NCBI RefSeq assembly: GCF_016859285.1
Contig: NC_053401.1
Span: 8,882,469 to 8,946,468 of the forward strand
DNA length: 64,000 nt
Direction of reading: 5' to 3'
Origin: Xiphias gladius
Taxonomy: Eukaryota; Chordata; Actinopteri; Istiophoriformes; Xiphiidae
Position numbers and translations under genes: made by a program. Every line of letters starts with the position of its first letter. The first letter of the stretch is position 1. The notes under the pieces were generated by a model. That model did no database searches and was not told the DNA's origin. It worked only from the letters and a program-made list of their open reading frames with translations. Below are positions 48,001 through 59,946 of this stretch, piece after piece.

Positions 48001-51000
48001 CAGTGGGATCATACCAGTGACTCAGGGAATCGTCACATTGGAAGGATAAGTTTCACACGAAAGGATCGGTTCGCGGAAATCACAAAACATAAGTACTCGC
48101 TCGCCTTTAGCGGCGTCTAGCCAGGCAGACAGTTGTGATTTTGTGGGGCCATCCGGGTATAATGAATGTAATTTTTCATAGGTACTAATGCCTATGTATA
48201 AAGTAGTTCCAGTGAAAACTATTGCAATGGTGGGACAGCAACCAACATCAACATGGGCCCTTTGATAGTACCTTTGGCTCTACAAGAGTTTTATTTGAAA
48301 GTTTAAAATATCTTCAGTCACCTTTCGCCCTGGTTTTCCAGTCTCCCCTGGTTGTCCCTATTGCATAAGAAATGCATCGTAAGGTAACAGCTTTAGATAA
48401 TTAGACTGGACATTTATTCTGTCTACTTTGACAGGCAAAACAAATGTGGAACATTTCATAATAATCAGTGTGTTAAGATCACGAAGTGTACTTTGTGCCC
48501 TTACCTTTAGGAAAAAATACTCTGGAGGGTACGGGTATGGCTGTCCAGTGTCTTCATCATAACCCCCCTTTCTCCCCCTCTCCATCTCTGTCCTCCTCCT
48601 CTCCCATTCCTCCCTCTCCCTCTCCAAGTCTCTCTCCCCCTCCTGCTCTGTCCTCTCCCTCTCCATTTTTTCTCTCTCCAGCTCCAGCTCGGCCTCCCTC
48701 TCCATCTCCCCCTCCTCCCCTTCCCTCTCTTGATCTACCTCCTCCTCGGTATCCCATTCGAAGTCTCCACTCCTCTCCTCATCATCAGAAACCGGATCAG
48801 GGACTGGTTCTGTATATCCCTCTGGCTCTACTCCTTTCTCTTTTCCTATTTCCCACTCCTCAACTTCTTCAACTTTAGTCTGTTCATCCCCTCCACCCTG
48901 TGTTTCTGTATGAATCTCTCTTTCTCTCTCACTGTATCTCTGTCTCTTTTTTCTTTCTTGCCTCTCCCTCCTGGTCTGTGTTTGAATATCAGGGGTTTCT
49001 TGCTTCTCCTAGAAAAACAGTTTTTTTTTTTTTAAGTCGCACCATCGTAATTTAGATTAATACTCATTATCTTTATCTGTGATGTGGATTATACTGCAGA
49101 CTTACATGGAAGCAGTTGTAACCTTGAGCTCCAGAGGACAGATGCTGAAATTAAAATGAAGAGCTTAATCTTATTTGTGGTTCAGAGTGACCGTGAAATT
49201 GTATTTTCATATTTTATCTAGTGCAATTTGAGTCAGATGTATGAAGTTTTAAATTTTAAAGACTTGTAATATCTAGCTGAAAAAATTACTTTTTGTGCCA
49301 CCTTGAACCGATTTCTTCCACCTGGGGCGCCTGGCATAAACACCTAAAATATAAAAATAATTACTGCAGCCATTTTTATTACTAGCAATCTGTCTTCTAC
49401 ATAACCAGCAGGCACTTACCATGGAATCAGGCCAGGGGGTGCCTCTTCTCACCCTGATTTGAGATCGCGGCACCTGTCAAGTGCCCCAAAATGCTCATGA
49501 GCATATTTCGCGCTACAATTGTGATGCTCTCTATCAAAAGGTTGTGATAATGTTTGTGGTTTGATATGTATGATGGTAAATATTATAAGAAAAAAAGACA
49601 CAGACTTGCTTAGACAGTTATTTTAACTTTTTTTTTTTTACTGAAGAATACATGCACAGAGAGGTTAAACAATGCAATCACAGAGAAAAATTTCACCAGT
49701 GAAAAGGCTGTTTGATCTGGCAACAAAATGGTTTATAGTATCTCTATATTCTGGATAATATCACTGGTATTCAAAGTAATTTTGCTGAACGAAAACAAAA
49801 CATTTTTCTATGTTTCAATAAATAAAATTTCAGTACAATTAGGCACAAGGAAATACGTATTGAAACTGTTGGCACATGTTTGCGAAAGCTTATTGTTGTA
49901 TTTGTTACAGAGAAATATTTGTCTCAATAAATAAATTAGGAGCTGTAGACAAGGTAAGGTAAAGGTAAAGGCTAAACTGGTGTTTAAACTGAACAAATTG
50001 GAGAATCACAACAATCGCAACCAGGACACAATTTTCAGATTTTAACAGTGCTGCCTGGTTGTCTATGAAGCTCCACTAGAAAAAGCCCAGATACAAGAAA
50101 GGAATTTTGTTATGGCCACGGCTTTAGATGAGTGACATCGTCGCTGAGTGAAAACGTCCCCCCTGCTCATGAAACGTTGGTCAGGTTCAAGGCTCCTCAC
50201 CAGCAATACAGTTCACAGTTTATTCACACTCTCCATGTAGTGTGTGCTTTCTTATGAATGCTTAACACTGTATAGTCCCAGTCTCTTGGGAATTAAGAGA
50301 TGTCCTGTTTAAAAAAAAAACGAGAGAGAGAAAGTATTAAAAGTAACTCTCCTAAGTCTTTTTTCGTCAAGAATTCACTCAGAATTTAGTATTTCTTCTC
50401 ATTCCTATTCAAACAAGCTTTAGAGAAATCATGCTCAAAGCATGCTGCTCAAAATTCAAAAATACTGTCCTGTCTCATGCTTCTGCAATGTCCATGTTTT
50501 ATATTAAAAAAAAAAAAAAGTCCATTCCCATTGTATTCGCATTAGCCTCATACAAACATGTGCACCTTTTTGCACTGGTGAAATTTTCACAGGAAGTAGA
50601 AAGAAGATAAGGACTTGAAATAGGATGCCAAGTGCTTATTCTATATCAGTTAAAGCATGGTTTATTTATGGGATACTCTATTATGACAGGGGGGAAGTTA
50701 AGTCCATCCTTCATTTTATTCAAGCACTTGTCCATCACTTTCATGCCTCTTGTGTTAAAGTGTAACTAAAAGCGCTTTGCATTCCAAGTCATGCCAGATT
50801 CAAGCCTGTACGATATAAAATCTAAACTCTACCTTGTCCGGTTCTTCCTCTGTGATGGGAGCCGAAGGGAGGGACACTTCACCCTGGTTGTAACAACAAA
50901 GGGCGGAAAAGCATGTGAGGGTGAACATACCGGTTCAACAGTTAAGCTCCATATTGAGAAAAATCTATGTGTGACATTTCCAAGAAGCACCGACAAGGCC

Positions 51001-54000
51001 GGCTGCCTCCATTACCTTTTCGATCCCCTCCATGGGTTGAGAGAGTGGCTCTGTGGTTGTCAAGACACCCTTAGGGGGAGAACAATTTAAAAAAAATAAA
51101 TAAATAAAATAAAATAAATGACAGGAACAAGATTTCTGTTCAAATTGATATAAACTGCTGATCACTAAAGTAACTGTCTACTAACCAATAATTCTTAGAT
51201 TTTTGTGTTTCAGGTTCATTTTAGCATGAAAACTACTGTATGGAATAGATCAAGTGTACTTTCACCTGCTCATCCGTTTCTCTGTCTGAGACAGATGTCA
51301 GAGGATGACTGGAGGTGTATGCCGATGTTTCTAACTGCACAGGACCGCGTGTGGGTAATTGTTCCCCCTGCACAGACGAAAACAGCATAAATATCTTATT
51401 ATTCGTCAGGAACATCAGAGCAGTGCATAATTGAGCTCAGCTGTGTCTGCCCCCTCTCTATCAGAGTACAGTCTTGCAACAGTGAATGAGTTTTTGTTGT
51501 TATCTGCGCTACAGAACTATTGATACTCACCTTTTTATCCACTGGATGGGGGATTTCACGTGTTTGGACTTCAAGCTGCATATGATAAAAAACATCGGAC
51601 ATATCTTACATTAAAAATGAATCATGACATTTATACCCAATCCAGCTGAAACAGATGAGGACATGCTGTCGGATGCAAATGTACCTGTCTGTTGTCTCTG
51701 CTCTCCTGCAAGACTGAGGGGTCATCTGGGGAAAGATCTTCCTGTTTTGAAAAATTGAAAAAAAAATAAAATATATAATAATAATAATTTCATCACAACT
51801 TCTAAACGCTCACAACTCACAGTGGATGATGTGCGGAGCAGATGCAGTGGGCTCTAATGACAAACTAATTCATTCTTAATAATTAATTCAGGTAGTGGGT
51901 GTGTCATTAATCAACTCTCTCTGTGGGCACAGATATATTTCAGTCCCCGGAGATGCTGCTGACAAAAAGAAAAAAGAAATAAGAAAAAAAGAAAGAATAC
52001 AGGCAATTTGACAGGGGGCCGTTAACAGGAAGGAACCCACAACGACAACGCACCAAATCTTTAACACCGTCAATCACCAATTCAAACTGAAGTTTTCCCA
52101 AGTGCATGAATTAGTCATTCACTGCAGCTCTTGCCTACCTCGTATTCATAACTGTATTCTTCACCGTTATGAAACTCCTCTTCTTCTCCTTCTTCTTCTT
52201 CTTCATCTTCTTTCGGGTAATCTTCACTTGTCTTTAGATAGAGAGGAAATGACAATAACTACAGGACGATACTGGTACAGATCACCATTGGTAATATGTG
52301 TGAATGACTGGAGGACAACAATGCCAAGCGATTACAAAGCAAACCCCTCATCGAATTTATCAGCACTGACATCAATATAATGAGAAGCACATGGACGATA
52401 AGACAAATGCATGCTTTTAGTTTTTTTGCCACACCATGCATACAGTAACTGGTTAATTCTGTTTTATATTTTTTTAATTTATTATGGTTACTTTTTATAA
52501 AAAATCTTAAACAAATAATGTTATTAATGTTAATGTCGTGTTAGTGATCGCCAGTGTTTAAGCTTTGCAGGGGGAGATGGCTGTGTTAGTTGGTGTGTTT
52601 CCGTTTAGTTGGGGCAAAAGTGAAGTGAAGTTTTCCCAGGTTTCGTTTGATCCCTTCAAGGACATTTACCAGGCGTTGTCTCTGCCTCTTATGGCGTCCT
52701 TTATTTCCTTTGCCCTGGTTAAGAAGTTTACAGTCAGAGAGAAAAAAACATAAAGGTTTCCCATGCTTCTGAAGTTGTTGATGATCAAGTACGAAACTAT
52801 GAGTTGATACTGTAAGTTTAAGGAGATATTTAAGAGGGGAATAAGTTGTTAAAGAATATCAAAAAAATTAATGCAGCACCTTCAAATAAAGATGTTTAGG
52901 AGCCCTTAGTGTTAAAGTAAAAAAAAAAAAGTTTTAAACAATTTAGACTTATTTGTATTTACAGGACCACACTGGCAGTTTAGCATGTTTCAGCCCAGTT
53001 ATTACAAATTGTATATACTTTATATTACTATTGACCATTTTGTTAATTTCATAAATTGATTAGATTCTCTCACTTAATTTCTGATATATTCTCACGCCAC
53101 TTGTTGCTGTAAGCGCTTCAATATAAAGCACACTGTGCTATAATGTGCTATACACTGTAAATTAAAATTCCTTTCGTTGCCTAGACTGTGATCCAGGCAG
53201 CAACTGATTTGGGCTCATGGCAGGATTTTTTTTTTTTTTTGATGTTTTATGATATTTCTTGTTATTTCTATATGCAAAGAACAAATGATATCGATAAAGA
53301 AGAAATTACGCATAAAAATCAGCTTATAGAGACTTTTTTGAGGTAGATAATCCATCACCGTAAAACATTTTGTTGCCTAGAGTTTAGTTCCCATAACTCC
53401 CCCTAGTGCATTCATGAATACTCCAAAATCAAAGAGGTGAGAGTCTGCTGTTTTTTTTTTCATAGCAAGAAACATTAAAATTCACATCTTCCTCTCTACA
53501 TTGTTTGTTTCTTGTTTAACCTCTGGATTTGAAAGACTGACAACGATACACATGAGTGCTCTTAAATACGTATACGGAGGTTTTTTTGGGGAGTTTTGTC
53601 CTTTTCTGATTTGAGGGTCTAAGGACAGAGTCTGCTGTACAGATTGTAAAAAGATGTTGGGCTATATAAAGATAACTGACTATTCAGCCCCTGCACTCAT
53701 CTGCATTTCCAAGCAACAAAACCCTGGTGTTGTTTACAAAATAAAACAACAACAAGAAACAAAAAACTGAAAGGCTAACAGAGTAAGGCCACAGAACGTT
53801 CTCTCTTACCTACGTCAAACAACTTTTGAGTCTCTGTAAGTTGATTTTCATACTGCAACGGACATCGGTAAAAACTTGGAAGGTAGGAAGGGTGAGCCAG
53901 AACATGAAATACTAGTGTGGTCCTTTAATAAGATGAATGTCAGTTATCATTGGCAATCAAGAACCATAATTATGCTTGTTAAAGTGACCCCAGGAGGATT

Positions 54001-57000
54001 TTACGTTTACGTCATAACTAACACACAAAAGAATACTCATGCTCGTCTTCGATCAGTCGGGGGTAAACCAAGTTACTGATAAGATGGCCATGGTAGCTTT
54101 ACCTTCCCACGTTCCCTGTTCTTCTTCTTTTGTCCTGAATTCTTCTTCGGAGAGTCCTCCTGAGTGAGGAGAACTGCCTCCACCACAGTTTCGGGTAACC
54201 CTGAAACCGTCTGAAATCCAGAGTTTAATAAGTTTACTCGCATTTGCACTTTAAAAACAAACTCTTTCCGATACTTCAACATTTGTCAAGTTTTCAATTC
54301 CTCCGTTTAGCCCCCAAAACGCAACTTCCCTACACTTAGAGGCAGCCAGTTTGTGGCTGCACTCTTTGCCCTTCAGCAAGGATAGAGATTCTCGATTCGC
54401 TCCTGTTCAGCCCATTGGCAACAGTTAAAGATTTTTTGTTTTGTTTTTTTGTTCGTTTTAACGATATGTAATTTACCATTTTTCTGTCTTAATGTTTCAG
54501 AGGTAGAGTCAGAGGATAAATAAAAGAGATAAAGAGAAAAAGGTTTGAAACCAAGTTACGAAGCTACATTTCAACCAAGAATGTGAGGAAATATGTTATC
54601 AGTAAGACACTGAGCTATCCCACTGTGTTCACATTAAAAAGCTACCAGTTATGAACATCCAGAATGCAACTCAATTTAAATCAGAATAATGCTGAAAAAA
54701 TGCTTAACATGCTAAGCATGTTTTGAATTATTTGGTAAACTGTTGTGATAAATTTAAAGTTGCCATACTGTATTGTAAAATATCGTCCTGGGCTGTAGTG
54801 TAATTGAAAGTAGAACTGACAACAGTTAATTTTGAGCGAAGACACTTTATCACTGTCCCCATCTAATATCTTCTTCCCCGTGGATCCTTTCCACTTCGTC
54901 TCATTCCTGACTAGGTCCCGCCCTCCGTTCAGTCTGGTGATGGTCCATAAAGTATGGCTCTCTGCAGTTTTATTTAAAAGCTCCTTCAGGTCGAAGGACA
55001 GAATTAGTGGACGTGGGGGAAAAACAGCACCGTTTTGGACCAATAGCATCCGGTTCAGCTAAGAGCATATTCGTGCCAATGTTCGATGTACAATGGGTTC
55101 AAATCAGTGTGTAAGGTGAAAGACTGAAACCCACACGCACAAAAAACACATCATATAGGAAGCAGATGACAGCAGATGATATCATGGAGTACTGAGATTC
55201 CTGGCATAGCTTCACCTACCTCTATGCTACATGGAGAGAGAGGAAATACTCCGAAGAGGCCAAAACTATACTCCAGCAACACTTGTAGTACGAAGAGCAA
55301 CTTCATTGTGAACCTTTCAAGATGTGCCCTTCATCAGGGTCATCAGGGTAATACACATTACAAAGAATATTCAAATAAGAAAAAAAAATCTTAAAAATAG
55401 TTCAACATACATATAAGAGAGAAAACCAACCACATACATTCGCCAACATATCAGTCAATGGGGTATTCACACATAGATGGGTTTGGTATATGATACCATG
55501 TCTTTCAACCATTAGTTGTTTTTCTGTCATATTCATCTTATTTAAATGTTCTTTGTCATGTATGATGACCCCAATGAAGGTGCAGTAGTCTCATGGATGG
55601 ATGAATGGACCAAAAGTTCCTTCCCTCCTGGAAAATATATTAGTCTTTACAAATAATTTACACCTGTACTGAGCCTTCAGGGCTCAAAGCATACAAAAAC
55701 CTGAGGAGAGGGTTGAGAAAATTCCACTATCTCCTGGTGCAGACTTCTTGGTTTCATGGGAATTTCTGTCACTGTCCGTATCTTGAATCAGGACAGGATT
55801 TGTCAGATAGCTGAGCTACAAAATGCCCACAAAAATTACAGCTGATTCGAGAAAGTCCTTGAAACAGGTTGATTTATCCTAAAATAGGTTTAGTAATCTC
55901 ATTCCACGGGCAGATTTTTTTCCCCCCGCGGTTTCGGGAAAAGAAGATTTTAAGACTCAACATGGACATTCTAAGGTTACTTACAGCTGACAATGGTTCT
56001 GGGTCTTCAGTGGTGTCCAGCTCCGACAGTGGCTGGCTGGTGAGGTCAAATCTCACTGAACCCTGCTGGGACGACACAAGCACCTTTAACTCTGATAACC
56101 CTGTGTTTCTAAAGCGTGGAGATAGTCAGCCAACTGCATCCAAACCTTCTGAAGATGTCAAAAAGCAGCTAAATTCTGGTTTCTAATTTGTATACTGTAT
56201 ATTGAAATGAATTTTTTAAGGTTACCTTTAAAGCTAATGTTGATACAGTGCATGAACCTACCGCGTGTTATTAATAAACTACATGTTTTTCCAAGAGTTT
56301 ACGTACCGTGTACTCAGTGATGACATTGGAGGTGTGGGTTTCTGTGTTTTCTTTTGTTTTCTTGGCGGTGCCGAGCACATGAAGCAGATCCTCTATTCCA
56401 TCCTGCAGCAGCCTTTCAATCAAACCCTTCAGCAAAGGCAGCTGACAAAAAAAAAGGTTTTATTAGAAGATCAAACTGGGATGCTATTACAAATTCTGTC
56501 AACCTCGTGGTGTAATCAATGTCACGCTCAGAGCTCACCCTTATGCCGTAGGCTTCAAACATTATTTCAATGGCCTAAAGAAGCAGGAAAATATGTTGCT
56601 CAGAGACTTAATATTGCAAAATGAGAACATGTATCCCAGTGGAGGAATTACAACATCCTATATTCACCTTCATGTCAATAGATTTTCCAGGAGCTCCGGC
56701 ATCACCCTTCGAAAACATGAAAGTAAATGCAGTGAAACTACTGTAATTTACATTTCAATATACATAGGCTTTTGAGGGATAGCACAGATCAGCACTACCT
56801 TCGCTCCTTTCAGGCCTCTTTCTCCTTTATCACCCTGCAAGAAAAAAAAAGGCAAATGAGCCACAAAACCAATATTCCTTTTTTTTTTTTCCCCACTCTG
56901 CTTTAGTATAAACCCCATTACCATCTCACCTTCATTCCTGGTGAACCCTAAACGAAAAGAAACAGAGGAGCAAGACATTGGAACACGCATTTACAATGCA

Positions 57001-59782
57001 TTACATCAAGCTTGCCGTATCTGTTCGCAGATAATGGCACAACACATTGCAGCCCACAGCAAAAGCACTGTAGTCATCACTGAATGATGACTCCGATGCC
57101 ATGCAGGCAAAATAGGTATTATGCCATGCAAAAGCTGAAATGATGTGCCATTATCCATGAGCTTTGAATATGTAGAAACATGTTGTGTGTAAGAATCAAA
57201 CTCACAGTAGCTCCTGGAGGACCCATGGGGATTGGAAATGCTTGTCGGATGTCGTCAATGGTGGCGCCCTGTGAACGGATCCGTGTCAAAATCAGTAAAG
57301 TTAAACTGCCGGGCAGGTCTAGATGGACATGTTTTTGATGTCTTTTCTGAATCACCACAAAACAGGAATGAGCCAAAGTAATAATAAGTATAGGTGCAAC
57401 CCTGAATACATCGCTTAATCTACTGTTATCCTTCTAATGGAAAATTGAAATAAGAAACCTGCTTCCCTGTTTATTAAGTAACAGGAAATGCAGGTGATTA
57501 TTTTTACCTCTGGAGTGACAAGCACTTGCCTACCAGGCAAACCTGGGGGTCCTGGTTCCCCCTTACTACCATCTTTACCCTGTGAAAGAACAAAAACAGT
57601 CAGAGTTGCAACCTCAATTTTCTCATGAAGATTTTTTTTTAAAATCTCAAAACCACTTACATTTTCACCTGCTTCTCCCTTGTCCCCCTGGAATTGAGAG
57701 AAAAGTTAACATGTGTGTTCACAAATAGCTTAATAAAATGTTTTAGTTTGGTTGCAACAACTTGAATTGCCTTTTTGCCATCATCTCCTTTTGGCCCCCT
57801 TTCTCCCTGCAAAAAGACAATACATATTCAATTTCAATACATTTACCTAAAAATAGCTAAAATGTCAATGAAAATCAGAACAGCGATGCAGCTGGTTTCA
57901 GACAGAATAGTGCTGTAATTGTTAGATGAAAATGTTCCTCACATCTTTTCCTGACAGGCCCCTCTTCCCATCGATGCCAGCTCTCCCCTAAAAAAAAAAA
58001 AAAAAAAATTTCTGAAGATGTTTTTTTCAGACTGATCATTATGGTAGAAAAAAAAAGGCTCATGCTAATTACATGCCTGAAACAACATTTTTTTTGGTTA
58101 TATTTTGTTAAATTGGCTTGAACGTTGACTCCAGTACTCCAGACTGTCACCATTAGAAACATATAAAGGATGAATAGGTCATGTCTGAGCCACAGGCACC
58201 GTGATTAGGAATGATACTCACTGGCGTTCCCGGTAAGCCAGGCATTCCCGCAATTCCAACCCGGCCTTGGTCTCCTTTTTCTCCCTTCTGCTCACATGCA
58301 CACATAGAAAAACACATTTGGCATTTTTAAACTCTTCACCATAATAAATAGTATCTAGTACAAGCCAATAATTAAATTCAGGCAAAAAAAAGAATCCAGA
58401 GATTATTTGAAACAAAGGAATGACATAATTCAAAAAGTCCCACTGTCCATGATTTATCTGACAACAACAAATGAGTTTGGTGTAAACATGGACTGACAAT
58501 CTACAATATGTAACACTTGATCAGGTTTTTGCAAAATACCTTTATCTTACAAGGAGGGTGGCAGGCGACTAACTTGACTCTAAGAAACTCCTAATAGAAC
58601 TGCATTACTTTGAGACATTTGTGTTTGTCCAAAGACATTATATGTGACTTTATGTAAAAAATTAGAAAAATGTTTCTTCAGGATGTGAGTATAAAACTAA
58701 GAAAACATAAAAGCATCACAACAAAAACATCAAACATCTAAAGTGCATGGGCACATTAAAAAGAAAGAGAAATTAAAGGTCTGAGTTAAAATGCATAAAT
58801 AGGTATTCAAAGAATGTGACGGCATGGTTGCTTTTCCTTTCATAAATGCAATTGTGTAGGTGAGATAACATATTTTAATTCACATGACTGTTAAACAAGA
58901 AGCTGATATGATCTGTCAACTTCAGTCTTTTGATTCAGCAGCTTTGTTTATCATATCTGAACACTTTCCCCCCAGGGGTTGTTCATTAGGTATGAACAGT
59001 ATAAATGGATACAGTATATTGTTACAAAATAACACTGATGCACTCACCGGACCAGGTTCACCCTTTTGTCCCAGTTCACCCTGTAGTTATTATGACACAA
59101 GTTGAGAGTAAGCTCTTAAATTAAAGCACACTGTCATTCACATGGGAAGATTTTAACTATGCACACAAAATTGCATGCAGAAATTTTATAACCTTCACTC
59201 CTGGTTTCCCTGGTAAACCATCAAGTCCATCTCTTCCAGAACCACCCTGCAAAGCACACGGGGTTTCAACACATATTCGTCACTTTGGACAGAGGCATCT
59301 TGAATTTAAAGTAAATGTAACGTATACATTTTTCAACAATTGTAACTCCCAGTGATATAAACAGCACGAAAATAAACATATTTTAAAAGATATACACATA
59401 CCAGAGATAGTCCTGGTAATCCTGGTTTACCTTCCAGACCCTGTGGAGAGAGACAAATATTGAGATAATGGGATAAGTCAAAATTCAAGAGATTCATGCA
59501 GTTGGAACTCCAGTCAGATCAGTTGAGAGTAGTGAGATTAGAAACAAACCAAATACAAAAATACTAACTGAATACACCTGTAGATCCAACTAGGGCTAAC
59601 TATCGCCAAGTAACCATTAGTTTCATTACTGATTAATGAAATGCAGATGATTTTCTTTAATAAATGATTAATCATTTGTTTAATCGAATTGTTTATTCTG
59701 TGAAATGTCTCCAAATTTCTTATTTTATCTGACCAATAGTCCAAATCCCAAAGATATTCAAATTACTAATTACTTATTTTAC

Positions 59783-59819
<37 letters not shown>

Positions 59820-59874
59820 AACACACATACATAAATACACATATATATACACACATATACACACACATATACAT

Positions 59875-59946
<72 letters not shown>

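Noticed and set aside
48486-48878. + strand Pro/Ser-rich ORF
   Set aside because: It is the antisense shadow of the Glu/Arg-rich col7a1 exon 48505-49008. The minus strand has the splice borders and joins in phase.
54681-55049. Possible extra hinge exon (minus-strand ORF)
   Set aside because: No usable acceptor or donor fits the phase-0 chain. Composition differs from hinge exons; it may be a mobile-element remnant.
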